A DNA stretch of 64,000 nucleotides. Source: Novosphingobium meiothermophilum (GTDB lineage: Bacteria > Pseudomonadota > Alphaproteobacteria > Sphingomonadales > Sphingomonadaceae). The stretch's first letter is position 1, and each line of letters opens with the position of its first letter. This document shows positions 1 to 8,423 of the stretch, piece after piece. The translations under genes and the position numbers were made by a program. The notes below the pieces were generated by a model. It was not told the DNA's origin, made no database searches, and saw only the letters and a program-made list of their open reading frames with translations. The DNA lies in assembly GCF_003171715.1 (NCBI RefSeq), contig NZ_QGHL01000007.1, forward strand, positions 372,001 through 436,000, in the 5' to 3' direction.

Positions 1-1
1 C

Positions 2-394
2 CGCGGCATGATGTTCACCGGTGTGCCCAACATGGTGTGGGTTTTCGGATACTTCCGCGCAAGCTGGACCTTGCGGGTCGACATGCTGGGTGATTTCGTC
101 TGCCGCCTGCTGCGCCACATGGACGAACTGGGTGCGCGCAAGGTGGAAGTTGCATTCCGCGATGAGGACGCCGGGATGGAGATCCTCCCCTGGATCGAAC
201 CGGAAAACTTCAATCCCGGCTATCTCATGCGCGATCTCGACAAGATGCCGCGGCGCGGAAGCAAGGACGAGTGGCGGCACAACCAGAACTACTGGCTTGA
301 GCGCGAGGTGATCCCCGCGATAGATCTGCATGGGCAGGAGTTCGTTTACGATGGCGTGCGCCGGGCAGCGCGCGTTGCGGAGGAAGCGGCGTAA
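2..394 (+). CDS. C-terminal end of a flavin-containing monooxygenase (5' truncated)
   Basis: The window opens inside this gene and 130 codons remain before the TAA at 392-394. The visible protein contains RGMMFTGVPNMVWVFGYFRA followed closely by SWTLRVDMLGDFVCRLL. This resembles the C-terminal part of NAD(P)H/FAD monooxygenases of the Baeyer-Villiger and EthA type, where a GVPN..FGY..ASWTL block is usual. Such enzymes insert oxygen into ketones or oxidise soft heteroatoms. The FAD and NADPH Rossmann motifs would lie upstream of the window and cannot be checked, so the substrate and subfamily are open. Confidence 0.75.
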   Translation, partial: RGMMFTGVPNMVWVFGYFRASWTLRVDMLGDFVCRLLRHMDELGARKVEVAFRDEDAGMEILPWIEPENFNPGYLMRDLDKMPRRGSKDEWRHNQNYWLEREVIPAIDLHGQEFVYDGVRRAARVAEEAA

Positions 395-410
395 CGCGCG
401 GCAAAAAGCA

Positions 411-445
411 ATGCGGGGCAGGGGCGGTGTTGCCCCATGCCGCAT
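411..445 (+). terminator. Possible hairpin after the monooxygenase gene
   Basis: ATGCGGGGCA at 411-420 can pair with TGCC at 431-434 and CCGCAT at 440-445, leaving a bulge. No run of T follows, so this is only a weak terminator candidate. The rest of the 271-bp gap before the cold-shock gene shows nothing else clear. Confidence 0.25.
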
Positions 446-665
446 CGATTGCCGAATGGATTCGCTATCGCGGTCATCTCGTGCTAGGCGTGCCGATGCT
501 GACGTCGAATTTTGCGACGGACTTCGGCAGAGACTCCCGTTGATGCGGCCATTCAGGCGGCATTTGCGGATTTTGACGACGGGCTCCTTTCAATTGACGA
601 TTCTGACGCACGACCCTGCGGCACTTGCGCCGCGGGGCAACCATCGTTCTTGAAAGGAACATCCC

Positions 666-872
666 ATGCCCGTAGGCACCGTAAAGTTTTTCAATACCGA
701 CAAGGGCTATGGTTTCATCCAGCCCGACAACGGCGGCGCTGACAGCTTCGTTCACATCTCGGCCGTTCAGGCGGCCGGCATGGCGACGCTCGATAAGGAC
801 CAGCGCGTGAGCTACGAAATCGAAACCGGCCGCAACGGCAAGGCTTCGGCGGTCAATCTCGCTTCGGCCTGA
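666..872 (+). CDS. CspA-family cold-shock protein
   Basis: This 68-residue protein is a single cold-shock (OB-fold) domain. The RNP1-like KGYGFIQPD and RNP2-like SFVHISAV motifs are both present, and the length matches CspA proteins. Family members bind single-stranded RNA and DNA and act as RNA chaperones or antiterminators in the cytoplasm. The ATG at 666 is preceded by GAAAGGAAC, a good ribosome binding site. The gene stands alone behind a long leader, as is usual for csp genes, but the leader was not resolved into known thermosensor structure. Confidence 0.93.
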   Translation: MPVGTVKFFNTDKGYGFIQPDNGGADSFVHISAVQAAGMATLDKDQRVSYEIETGRNGKASAVNLASA

Positions 873-883
873 TTGAGGCCATC

Positions 884-922
884 GGCAGGGCGCAGGTCTT
901 TTCAGATGATCCGCGCCCTGCC
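884..922 (+). terminator. Hairpin downstream of the cold-shock gene
   Basis: GGCAGGGCGC at 884-893 pairs perfectly with GCGCCCTGCC at 913-922 across a 19-nt loop. There is no T run after it. The right arm also takes part in an 18-bp perfect palindrome at 916-933 that ends immediately before the next start codon, so two exclusive structures are possible. Confidence 0.4.
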
Positions 923-933
923 ATGGCAGGGCC

Positions 934-1347
934 ATGAGCCTTGCCCATGACAGCGGCGCGCTGGGTGCCGAACTTGCCATCAGGATGCGCCGCGCCGAGT
1001 TCAACCGTGCGCTGGCCGAGGGTGATCTTGCCGCGATCGCTGGATTGCTGGCACCTGAAGTCATTCTCATCACGGGGACGGACAGCGCCGTCATCGCGGG
1101 CCGGAAGGCCCAGCTTTCGGCATGGAAGCGCGAGTTTTCGGCAAGGCCGCGAACGCACTACACCCGCACTCCGCAAACCGTCATCGTCTCTACGGTAGAG
1201 CCGATCGCCATGGAGCACGGACACTGGCAGGGCGTGATCGAGGGGACAGGTGCAGCGGTCGCATCAGGCACCTATTGGGCAAAGTGGCGCGAGCGGCCGG
1301 GCGATGGCTGGGTGCTGATCGCCGAGATTTTCCTGACACTGGCCTGA
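934..1347 (+). CDS. SnoaL/DUF4440-like NTF2-fold protein
   Basis: This protein has 137 residues. An N-terminal helical stretch (FNRALAEGDLAAIAGLLAPE) is followed by short beta strands carrying ITGTDSAVIAGR and later GTYWAKWRERPGDGW, the layout of small NTF2-fold proteins of the DUF4440/SnoaL group. Members are varied: some are isomerases or hydrolases, many have no known role. No signal peptide is seen. The start at 934 follows directly after a palindrome and has no strong ribosome binding site, so a slightly different start is possible. The function is not assigned. Confidence 0.7.
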   Translation: MSLAHDSGALGAELAIRMRRAEFNRALAEGDLAAIAGLLAPEVILITGTDSAVIAGRKAQLSAWKREFSARPRTHYTRTPQTVIVSTVEPIAMEHGHWQGVIEGTGAAVASGTYWAKWRERPGDGWVLIAEIFLTLA

Positions 1348-1416
1348 AGTGACACTGGCCTGAGGTGAGATTGGCTTGGAGTGCCAGCGAGATTTGGTCA
1401 GCGCCATTCAAGCAGA

Positions 1417-1444
1417 AAGGGCGCTCCCTGCAGGAAACGCCCTT
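1417..1444 (-). terminator. Hairpin between convergent genes
   Basis: AAGGGCG at 1417-1423 pairs with CGCCCTT at 1438-1444. Read on the minus strand it is followed by a T-rich stretch (TCTGCTT), which fits a terminator for the minus-strand gene at 1536-1826. It may also serve the plus-strand gene ending at 1347. Confidence 0.4.
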
Positions 1445-1535
1445 GCTGTTTTCAGTGGTTCAGCGCGAAGCTGGCCCTGCTCACGGGTGAGGCGCTGCTC
1501 GCCAGAAGGCGAGGCAGTCCCGTGTTGCGGGGCAG

Positions 1536-1826
1536 TCAATCGTTCGCGGCAGCAGCCTTGCTCGCGATGGGCTTCACGTCCTTGACATCGAAGCTGACCG
1601 GGCGGCCATTGAAGCGGCCGGTGACGGCGCGCTTGGTCACGCGCAGTTCGAACGGCTGCTTGCCGCCATTGGCCGTGCCCTTCAGCACCTTCACGTCGCC
1701 GATCTGTTCGGCGGTGTAATCATACTTCACGCCCTGATAGGTGAACGAACCGGCTTCCGGCTCGGCGGCGAGGGCGGGAACGGCAACCAGCGAAGCGGCT
1801 GCGAAAGCGAGGACGGTCTTGAACAT
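1536..1826 (-). CDS. Small exported protein of unknown function
   Basis: The protein has 96 residues. The first about 21 (MFKTVLAFAAASLVAVPALA) form a typical Sec signal peptide ending in ALA, so the mature part of about 75 residues should be periplasmic. It begins AEPEAGSFTYQGVKYDYTAEQIG and is predicted to be mostly beta strand. I chose the ATG at 1824-1826 because AGGAGA sits nine bases before it and the signal peptide then starts at once. I do not recognise the family. The leader holds a 9-bp inverted repeat just before the ribosome binding site. Confidence 0.8.
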   Translation of the reverse strand: MFKTVLAFAAASLVAVPALAAEPEAGSFTYQGVKYDYTAEQIGDVKVLKGTANGGKQPFELRVTKRAVTGRFNGRPVSFDVKDVKPIASKAAAAND

Positions 1827-1841
1827 GGCAATGTCTCCTGA

Positions 1842-1878
1842 AAGATAAGGAAAGATTGCCTTCAGCACCCCTTATCTT
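1842..1878 (-). promoter_or_regulatory. 5' UTR stem-loop before a small exported protein
   Basis: On the transcript strand AAGATAAGG (1878-1870) can pair with CCTTATCTT (1850-1842), a nine-base stem with a 19-nt loop. It ends a few bases before the AGGAGA ribosome binding site of the 1536-1826 gene. It could control translation or message stability; this is inferred from position only. Confidence 0.35.
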
Positions 1879-1910
1879 GTTGCGTTGCAGCATAGGGATT
1901 GGGTGCGGTG

Positions 1911-1928
1911 CGGCAATTGTAATTGCCG
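1911..1928. promoter_or_regulatory. Operator-like dyad CGGCAATT-gt-AATTGCCG
   Basis: Eight-base arms at 1911-1918 and 1921-1928 are separated by two bases, the geometry of a homodimeric repressor site. It lies about 85-100 bp upstream of the start of the minus-strand exported protein, within its 292-bp upstream region. No regulator is identified. Confidence 0.35.
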
Positions 1929-2118
1929 GAAAATGAGTTGCAGGAATCGCAAGTCATTCTGGTTTTCCAAGAAATCAATCACTTGATTAAGGCGCGGGCC
2001 AGCATGACCTGCACCAAGGCCCGTAATGCGTCATCCGGGCAAAGCCCCGCGTGATGATTCGTTGCGCGTGTTTGCGGCTCGGTAGCAAGGAGATTGCGCC
2101 GCTCCCCGGCCTGACAGT

Positions 2119-2424
2119 TCAACGCTTGCGCACGAACTCCGCACGCAGCACCAGGCCCTTGATCCCCGGATAGCGGCAGTCAATCTCTTGCGGATCACCC
2201 GTAAGCCTGATCGACTTGATGAGCGTGCCCTGTTTCAGGGTCTGGCCCGCGCCCTTCACTTCAAGATCCTTGATGAGCGTCACCTGATCGCCATCGGCCA
2301 GAAGATTGCCCACGGCATCGCGCACTTCGACCGCATCGGCGGCTGCGCGACGCGCCGCCAGCTCGGATGCGGGCATCCATTCGCCGCTGTCCTCGTCATA
2401 GACATAGTCTTCGCTGTCGCTCAT
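2119..2424 (-). CDS. PhnA-domain protein without the zinc ribbon
   Basis: The protein has 101 residues. Residues from about 32 on (VRDAVGNLLADGDQVTLIKD, then a block ending EFVRKR) match the C-terminal PhnA/YjdM domain. In the E. coli protein this is preceded by a CxxC...CxxC zinc ribbon; here the N-terminus reads MSDSEDYVYDEDSGEW and contains no cysteine. The PhnA name comes from linkage to phosphonate genes and a phosphonoacetate hydrolase role does not follow. The start at 2424 has GGAG nine bases upstream. It is divergent to the acetyltransferase at 2480. Confidence 0.85.
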   Translation of the reverse strand: MSDSEDYVYDEDSGEWMPASELAARRAAADAVEVRDAVGNLLADGDQVTLIKDLEVKGAGQTLKQGTLIKSIRLTGDPQEIDCRYPGIKGLVLRAEFVRKR

Positions 2425-2479
2425 CGCTATTCTCCGGCTGTCGCCGACGCAGGGCTGGTCGGCGGGAGAACCGGCCGTC

Positions 2480-3130
2480 ATGGACAGAACGATCATCCGC
2501 CTTGGCGCCTGCCATGTGGATCAGGCCACCGCAACCCTTGTTGCCGCATTCATGGATGATCCGGCAATGTGCTGGATGTTTCCCGATCCTGCCGTGCGGG
2601 CGCGGCGCTTGCCCGGATTGATGCACTGGAGCGTGACCGATCATCTGCGGCACGGCATGGTGCTGGGCACGGCCGGGGCGGAAGCGGTGACGCTGTGGCG
2701 GCCGCCGGGTGCGGTGCATGAGCACGCACCGCTGACGCCGATCATGCTTGTCCGCTTTCTTGCCATGCTGGGGACCGCCGTTCTGCGAGCGGAGCGGCTT
2801 GACAGGACGATCGAAAGGCATCTGCCTGCGGGCGAGGCGCAGTTCTATTTGCGCATGGCGGGGGTTCATCCCCGATGGCAGGGCAAGGGGCTGGGTGGCC
2901 TTGCCATTCGTTCCGGGCTTGCCGAAGCGGAAGCCGCCGGGCTGCCGCAGGTGCTTGAAACGGCCAAGGAAGGCAATGTCGGCATCTATCGCGCGCTGGG
3001 CTTCAAGGTCATCGATACATGGCGCGTGGCCCGCAACGGTCCGCTTTTCTGGACCATGCAGCGCGAAGCCGCGCCTCAGGCCAGGGCATCAACCAGCAGC
3101 TTGGCGCCTAGCACCACCATCAGCAGGTAG
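2480..3130 (+). CDS. GNAT-family N-acetyltransferase
   Basis: This 216-residue protein carries the GNAT acetyl-CoA loop in AGVHPRWQGKGLGGLAIRSG (about residues 126-145), where QGKGLG corresponds to the Q/RxxGxG/A signature, followed by ETAKEGNVGIYRALGFKVI, the typical motif B region. The substrate cannot be predicted; the first half is divergent. Its last about 18 codons overlap the 3' end of the convergent transporter gene at 3076, so this C-terminal tail (rich in Ser, Thr and Ala) may be a recent extension. Confidence 0.85.
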   Translation: MDRTIIRLGACHVDQATATLVAAFMDDPAMCWMFPDPAVRARRLPGLMHWSVTDHLRHGMVLGTAGAEAVTLWRPPGAVHEHAPLTPIMLVRFLAMLGTAVLRAERLDRTIERHLPAGEAQFYLRMAGVHPRWQGKGLGGLAIRSGLAEAEAAGLPQVLETAKEGNVGIYRALGFKVIDTWRVARNGPLFWTMQREAAPQARASTSSLAPSTTISR

Positions 3131-3828
3131 ATGATCGCATAAAAGCGATCCGGGCGCAGGCGGCGCACGAGGCGCACGGCAACCAGCGTGGTAACGATGG
3201 CAAGGGGAACCATCAGCAGCGCTGCCAGCATCACATCGGGCGTGAAGGCCCCCAGCAGCACATAGCTTGGCACCTTGAGCCAGTTGATGGCCGCGAACAG
3301 GATGGCGTTGGTTCCGGCATAGGTCAGATGCGGCAGCCTGCGCGGTGTGACCCACATCTGGAATGGCGGACCGCCTGCGTGGGCAATCTGGCTGGTGAAG
3401 CCCGTGGCCATGCCGAACAAGGCGCCCACCCATCCCGGTGACGTGGATGGCGCGACAACCCTTCCGCCACGTTCAATCCACAGGCGATAGAGACCGAACA
3501 GCAGCGTAATCGCCCCCAGAACGCCCATCAGCGCCTTTTCCTCGATCGCACTGGCCAATGCCCAGCCTGCGGATATGCCCACGATGGCGCCGGGCAGCAT
3601 CCATCCGACGATCCAGCGGTCCCACGCATGGCGGAATGCCCAGACGCTGACCACGTCCTGGACGATCAGCACCGGCAGCAGGACGGCCGCAGCGGTCGAT
3701 GGCGGAAGGGCAAGCGCGGCTATCGGCGTCCCCAGCGCGCCAAGCCCGGAAAAACCGCCCTTCGCCATGCCGATCAGGATCACGGCCAGCGAGCAGGCAA
3801 CAAGCGTTGCGGGATCGGACAGGATCAT
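3076..3828 (-). CDS. TauE/SafE-family membrane transporter
   Basis: This 250-residue protein has seven to eight hydrophobic helices and the family hallmarks GMAKGGFSGLGALGTPIAAL near the N-terminus and a mirrored GFTSQIAHAGGPPFQMW in the second half. The TauE/SafE family exports sulfite, sulfonates or other organic anions through the inner membrane; the substrate here is unknown. I chose the ATG at 3828 because it puts the first helix right behind the start and leaves a 19-bp gap to the cupin gene. It is the last gene of a four-gene minus-strand run led by a HAD phosphatase and dapD. Confidence 0.88.
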   Translation of the reverse strand: MILSDPATLVACSLAVILIGMAKGGFSGLGALGTPIAALALPPSTAAAVLLPVLIVQDVVSVWAFRHAWDRWIVGWMLPGAIVGISAGWALASAIEEKALMGVLGAITLLFGLYRLWIERGGRVVAPSTSPGWVGALFGMATGFTSQIAHAGGPPFQMWVTPRRLPHLTYAGTNAILFAAINWLKVPSYVLLGAFTPDVMLAALLMVPLAIVTTLVAVRLVRRLRPDRFYAIIYLLMVVLGAKLLVDALA

Positions 3829-3847
3829 CGGCAATCCGGGGCGCGGA

Positions 3848-4300
3848 TCATGCGCCGGGGGACCATCCGGGGTCTGCCAGGATGAAACCATCGAACGAGA
3901 AGCCCGGCGCGACCACGCAAGACACCAGACTGTAGCCGCAAGGGCCTGCGGATGGCTCTGCCGACTGCCACTGATCGCGCGGCACTATGCCTTGAAGGTT
4001 GTGGCGAGGAGCGGTTGCGGGGCCAAGCAGAATTGTGCGCGGGGCAGCATTGTCTGCTTCGGCGATCTGAAGCGTCAGCGGATTACCTCCCTGCCAGAAC
4101 CACAGTTCGTCGGCATCGATCTTGTGCCAGTGCGAACGCGCGCCCACAGGCAGCAGGAACAGGATGGCGGTGCTGGCGCTGCGGCCCGACGGAGTGGCCT
4201 CCGCACGCCAGGTTTCACGATAGAAGCCGCCTTCGGGGTGCGGTTTCAGATCGAGGCTGGCGATCAGTTCCTGCGCCGAAGCCATGTCCGCACCCGTCAT
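3848..4300 (-). CDS. DUF985-type cupin
   Basis: This 150-residue protein is one cupin barrel. It opens LDLKPHPEGGFYRETWR, which is characteristic of the DUF985 family, and has the metal-site region SHWHKIDADELWFWQGG with His-x-His and a Glu. The family binds metal or small ligands and has no settled function. It lies 15 bp after dapD and 19 bp before the TauE/SafE gene, all on the minus strand, so it is probably cotranscribed with both; a link to lysine synthesis is not implied. Confidence 0.88.
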   Translation of the reverse strand: MTGADMASAQELIASLDLKPHPEGGFYRETWRAEATPSGRSASTAILFLLPVGARSHWHKIDADELWFWQGGNPLTLQIAEADNAAPRTILLGPATAPRHNLQGIVPRDQWQSAEPSAGPCGYSLVSCVVAPGFSFDGFILADPGWSPGA

Positions 4301-4315
4301 GTGCCGCGCGTCGGG

Positions 4316-5152
4316 TCAGTCGCGCAGCAGTTCGTTGATGCCCGTCTTGCTGCGGGTCTGGGCGTCAACCGTCTTGACGATGACAGCGCAGTAGAGCGAA
4401 GGGCCGGGGGTGCCGTCGGGCAGGGGCTTGCCTGGCATCGCGCCGGGCACAACCACCGCATAGGGCGGCACGCGGCCGATGTGGACTTCGCCCGTCTGGC
4501 GATCGACGATCTTGGTGGACGCGCCGAGATAGACCCCCATCGAAAGCACTGCGCCTTCGCCCACGATCACGCCTTCGGCCACTTCGGAACGCGCGCCGAT
4601 GAATGCGCCGTCCTCGATGATGACGGGGCCTGCCTGAAGGGGTTCGAGCACGCCGCCAATGCCCGCGCCGCCGGAAATGTGCACATTCTTGCCGATCTGC
4701 GCGCAGGAGCCGACCGTAGCCCAGGTATCGACCATGGTGCCTTCATCGACAAATGCGCCGATGTTCACGAAACTGGGCATCAGCACCACGCCCCGCGCGA
4801 TGTGCGCGCCCTTGCGCGCCACTGCCCCCGGCACCACGCGAAAGCCCGCATCGCGGAAGCGGCCTTCGTCCCAGCCGGCAAACTTCGAGGGCACCTTGTC
4901 GAACGCAGGCGCGCCGCCCGAACCATTCTCGATCACGGCGTTGTCATTGAGCCGGAAGGACAGCAGCACTGCCTTCTTGAGCCACTGGTTGACCCGCCAT
5001 GCGCCATCGACCTTCTCGGCAACACGCGCCTTTCCGCTATCAAGCAGCTCAAGCGCGGCTTCGACCACTTCGCGCACCGCATCGCTGGCGGGGGTGACAT
5101 TGGCGCGGTCTTCCCATGCAGCTTCGATGGCGGCTTCAAGCGAGGTCGTCAT
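4316..5152 (-). CDS. dapD: Tetrahydrodipicolinate N-succinyltransferase
   Basis: This 278-residue enzyme transfers succinyl from succinyl-CoA to 2,3,4,5-tetrahydrodipicolinate in the succinylase route to meso-diaminopimelate and lysine. An N-terminal helical domain ([20 protein letters not shown]) is followed by a left-handed beta helix of hexapeptide repeats, visible as [20 protein letters not shown] and [20 protein letters not shown]. The C-terminus ([13 protein letters not shown]) is the family end, and the length is as expected. The start at 5152 gives the usual family N-terminus. The HAD gene 49 bp upstream and the cupin 15 bp downstream probably share the transcript. Confidence 0.97.
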   Translation of the reverse strand: MTTSLEAAIEAAWEDRANVTPASDAVREVVEAALELLDSGKARVAEKVDGAWRVNQWLKKAVLLSFRLNDNAVIENGSGGAPAFDKVPSKFAGWDEGRFRDAGFRVVPGAVARKGAHIARGVVLMPSFVNIGAFVDEGTMVDTWATVGSCAQIGKNVHISGGAGIGGVLEPLQAGPVIIEDGAFIGARSEVAEGVIVGEGAVLSMGVYLGASTKIVDRQTGEVHIGRVPPYAVVVPGAMPGKPLPDGTPGPSLYCAVIVKTVDAQTRSKTGINELLRD

Positions 5153-5201
5153 GGCGTATCTCCGATTGGGCGCAAGCGGGCTGCGCGAAGTGCAGGGCGG
5201 A

Positions 5202-5891
5202 CTAGCCGAGGCCGCCCGGATCGGCAAGCGCCCCCAGCGCATGATCGAGCCATTTCACGATATCGTCGGTCACGGCATCGATGGCGGCATCATCCTTGGC
5301 GCGGTCGCCCCAGTCAGTGGCGAGGTCAAGCCAGACGGTCTGCATGCCAAGGGCCTTGGCGGGGGCGAGGTTGCGCGCCATGTCCTCGATAAAGACGCAG
5401 CGTTGCGGGTTCAGGCCAAAGGCTTCAACCAATCCGGTGTAGGCGGCCATTTCAGGCTTGGGCCGGTAGGCCATGGCATGGATATCCCAGATGCCGTCAA
5501 AGCTGCCTGAAAGCCCAAGCGCGGACAGAACCCTTGCGGCATAGGCATCATCGCCATTGGTAAAGACCAGCTTGCGCCCCGGCAGCGCGGCCAGACGATC
5601 CGCAAGCCGTGGAGCCTCGGCAAGCGGCGAGAAATCGATGTCATGAACAAAATCAAGGAAGGTATGGGGATCGGTGGCATGATAGTGCATCAGGCCGGAA
5701 AGCGTGGTGCCGTGATCGTGGAAGTAGAGTTTCTGCACCCGCCGCGCCTCGGTTGCATCGCAGCCCAGCAGGTTCTGGATGAACTGGCCCATGCGCAGAT
5801 CGATCTGGTCGAACAGCCGGGTCGTGGGCGGGTAGAGCGTGTTGTCGAGATCGAAAATCCAGCAGTCCACGCCGACAGGATCGAAAGCCAT
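5202..5891 (-). CDS. HAD-family pyrimidine 5'-nucleotidase-like hydrolase
   Basis: This 229-residue HAD hydrolase has motif [12 protein letters not shown] (both catalytic Asp residues), motif [10 protein letters not shown], the motif III lysine in YRPKPEM and motif [11 protein letters not shown]. The DLDNTLYP form, followed by a helical cap, is typical of the SDT1-like pyrimidine 5'-nucleotidase group, which dephosphorylates nucleotide monophosphates. The ATG at 5891 is preferred because AAGGA lies upstream at a workable spacing; an in-frame ATG at 5903 directly abuts that element. It appears to lead the operon with dapD. Confidence 0.88.
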   Translation of the reverse strand: MAFDPVGVDCWIFDLDNTLYPPTTRLFDQIDLRMGQFIQNLLGCDATEARRVQKLYFHDHGTTLSGLMHYHATDPHTFLDFVHDIDFSPLAEAPRLADRLAALPGRKLVFTNGDDAYAARVLSALGLSGSFDGIWDIHAMAYRPKPEMAAYTGLVEAFGLNPQRCVFIEDMARNLAPAKALGMQTVWLDLATDWGDRAKDDAAIDAVTDDIVKWLDHALGALADPGGLG

Positions 5892-6008
5892 CGGGTATGT
5901 CATCCTTCGGGATTGAACGTATTATCCTGTTATTCCGGGTTATCCGGCATTTACGGCCAGCAACATATGGTCAAGATAACAGGACTTTCTTGAACGCAGG
6001 ACGGATTG

Positions 6009-8423
6009 ATGCGCAAGCCCGAAATGCCCGGTCGATGGGTGGCCCTGGTAATGCTTCTGGCGCTTTCGGCCTGCGGTGGCGGCGCAGGTTCGCCCGGTGC
6101 CGTGGTGAGCACGCCGCTTCCCACGCCAGCGCCCACACCGGCACCCACGCCAACGCCAACTCCCGCGCCAACGCCTACCAGCTTCAACACGGCAGAGTTT
6201 CGTCGCTCTGACGGGCCGGGGCTGCACGGAGCAGTAACCGCTTGGCAGGCGGGCGCTACCGGCAAGGGCACGACCATTGCCATCATCGATTCGGGGATAG
6301 ACACCGCCAACAACGAGTTTTCCGGCCGCATCTCGGCGGCATCGCGCGATGTTGCCGCAAGTCGCCCGATCAGCAATCCCGAAGACGATCATGGCACCAT
6401 GGTTGCGCTTCTGGCCGCGGCTGCGCGCAACAGTTCGGGCATCATGGGCATGGCGTGGGATGCCACCATCCAGATGCTTCGGGCCGACACGCCGGGATCG
6501 TGCAGCGGCAGTTCGGGCTGTTCGTTTTCGGATGCTAATATTGCCGCGGGCATCGATGCGGCCATTGCCGCGGGCGCAAGGGTCATCAACCTGTCTCTTG
6601 GCGGCGATCCTGCCAATGGCATGTTGCGCGCGGCCATCGGCAGGGCAAGCAGCGCCGGCGCAGTGGTGATCGTTTCGGCGGGCAATGATGGCGCCAAGAC
6701 CGGCAGCGGGATCGATCCCGAAAATCCCGATCCCTTCGCTGTCTCGGTATTGCAGGCCGCTGGCGGCAACGCGATCATCGTCGGGTCGGTCGATGCAACG
6801 GGCATGGCATCGGCATTCAGCAACCGCGCCGGAACATCGGCAGCCGGCATGCTCATGGCGATGGGCGAGGAGGTCTGCTGCGTTTACGAAGGCAGCCAGA
6901 TCAAGACGACCACCAACGGCGAAGGCACTTTCGTGACCGTGGTCAGTGGAACCAGTTTTGCCGCGCCGCAGGTATCGGGAGCCGCAGCGCTGCTGGCGCA
7001 GGCATTTCCCAATCTGACCGGCAGCCAGATCGTCAACCTTCTGCTGACCACCGCGCGCGATGCGGGCGCGCCCGGCACCGATGTCATTTACGGGCGGGGC
7101 ATACTCGATATCGCGCGCGCATTTTCGCCTCAGGGCAGCACCAGTCTGGCCGGAACGCAGGTTCTGGTGCCGCTGGCGTCACCTAGCGCAATTGCCAGCC
7201 CGGCCATGGGTGATGCCCTGACGGGGAGCGGTGCCCAGACGGGCGCTTCCGCCGGTGCCGGGCTGCGCACGGTCATTCTCGATGGCTATGGCCGGGCCTA
7301 TGCAATGAATCTGGCGCACGGTCTGCGGGCATCGCCCGGCTTCCAGCCCCTCCTTGCGGGACTTTCCGCTTCGGTCCGCCCGGTGGCGCTTGATATGCAA
7401 GACGCATCTCTTGCATTCACGGTCGACCGGCGGTTCGGCGCCGTGCCCATGCGATTGGCCCCGACAGAGCGGGAGCAGGCTCGCGTGCTGGCATCGAGCC
7501 TTGTCGCGCGGCTTGGTGACCGCCTCGACATGGCGCTGGGCTGGTCGGTGCGCGGTGATGCGCTGGCAGCGCGGCTTTCGCAGCGGCGCGAGCCGGATTT
7601 CCTCATCGCCGGGCGCGATCCGGGCCTTGGAGAACGCACCCGCATGGCCATGGCGCTGCGCTACCGGCTTGGAGCCACGGGCCTGAGCTTCGCCGCGGAG
7701 GAGGGCTATCTGTCGCAGGCAGCGCTACCGGGCCTGCCGGGATTGCAGGGCGCGTTCATGCAAGCGGCGCAAGGGCGCCTGTCCCGCGCCGAACGGCTGG
7801 CGCGTTTCGCGATCACGCTGGATGGAGGCGGCGCGAGATTGGCCGAGGGTGAAGGTGGGGCTTCGGGGCTGGACTGGAGCATCGGGCTGGGTCTGCTGCG
7901 CGAGGAACAGACCGTGCTTGGCGGGCGCTTTTCGGCAGCGCTTGGCGGCGGCGGAGGCTCTACCATCAGCGTGGAACCTGCCCTGGCATGGCGTTTGGCC
8001 GGGGGGTGGAGCCTTGGCGCGCAGGCGCGCGCAGGGCTGACGCGCCGGCCTGCAAGCGTGATCCTGCCGGGCGGCATGGAACTTCTTTCGTCGGCATGGT
8101 CCGTCGAGCTGGAACGCCGCGGCCTTCTTGTCGAAAACGACCGGTTGGGGCTGCGGCTGGCGCAGCCCCTGCGGGTGGAGCGCGGCGGACTGTCGCTCAA
8201 CCTCCCGGTCGGTTGGGACTATGCCACGCAGACGGCGCAATTTGCGCCCACCATGCTTTCGCTTGCGCCAAGCGGGCGCGAGATCGATGCGGAACTGGCA
8301 TGGTCCGCGCCTCTCGATCAGGGCAGTATTGCTGCCAGCACTTTCGTGCGGCGCGAACCGGGGCACCGCCGGGGCGCACCAGCCGATGCCGGGTTTGCGG
8401 TGCGCTGGTCGAAAGGGTTCTAG
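6009..8423 (+). CDS. Surface-anchored S8 subtilisin-like protease with a beta-rich C-terminal half
   Basis: This 804-residue protein starts with a lipoprotein signal peptide (ALSAC, lipidated Cys about 22). A low-complexity linker of alternating Thr/Ala-Pro (residues about 35-58) follows. The S8 domain then shows the catalytic Asp in IAIIDSGIDTA (D94), His in EDDHGTMVA (H128) and Ser in GTSFAAPQVSG (S316). The last about 400 residues are rich in alternating beta segments and end AVRWSKGF, with a terminal Phe as in outer-membrane barrels. It may therefore be an autotransporter-like protease, although a lipobox is unusual for one. The TTG at 6006 just upstream is an alternative start. Confidence 0.88.
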   Translation: MRKPEMPGRWVALVMLLALSACGGGAGSPGAVVSTPLPTPAPTPAPTPTPTPAPTPTSFNTAEFRRSDGPGLHGAVTAWQAGATGKGTTIAIIDSGIDTANNEFSGRISAASRDVAASRPISNPEDDHGTMVALLAAAARNSSGIMGMAWDATIQMLRADTPGSCSGSSGCSFSDANIAAGIDAAIAAGARVINLSLGGDPANGMLRAAIGRASSAGAVVIVSAGNDGAKTGSGIDPENPDPFAVSVLQAAGGNAIIVGSVDATGMASAFSNRAGTSAAGMLMAMGEEVCCVYEGSQIKTTTNGEGTFVTVVSGTSFAAPQVSGAAALLAQAFPNLTGSQIVNLLLTTARDAGAPGTDVIYGRGILDIARAFSPQGSTSLAGTQVLVPLASPSAIASPAMGDALTGSGAQTGASAGAGLRTVILDGYGRAYAMNLAHGLRASPGFQPLLAGLSASVRPVALDMQDASLAFTVDRRFGAVPMRLAPTEREQARVLASSLVARLGDRLDMALGWSVRGDALAARLSQRREPDFLIAGRDPGLGERTRMAMALRYRLGATGLSFAAEEGYLSQAALPGLPGLQGAFMQAAQGRLSRAERLARFAITLDGGGARLAEGEGGASGLDWSIGLGLLREEQTVLGGRFSAALGGGGGSTISVEPALAWRLAGGWSLGAQARAGLTRRPASVILPGGMELLSSAWSVELERRGLLVENDRLGLRLAQPLRVERGGLSLNLPVGWDYATQTAQFAPTMLSLAPSGREIDAELAWSAPLDQGSIAASTFVRREPGHRRGAPADAGFAVRWSKGF

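Noticed and set aside
3575..5392. Open frame of about 600 codons on the plus strand across the TauE/SafE, cupin and dapD genes
   Set aside because: It runs antisense through three recognisable genes and its product is low-complexity Arg/His/Ala-rich sequence.
6115..6180. Short tandem repeat of CC/GCA/ACG triplets that might look like an array
   Set aside because: It encodes the Thr/Ala-Pro linker of the protease, with no spacers and no dyad, so it is a coding low-complexity region and not a CRISPR or regulatory repeat.
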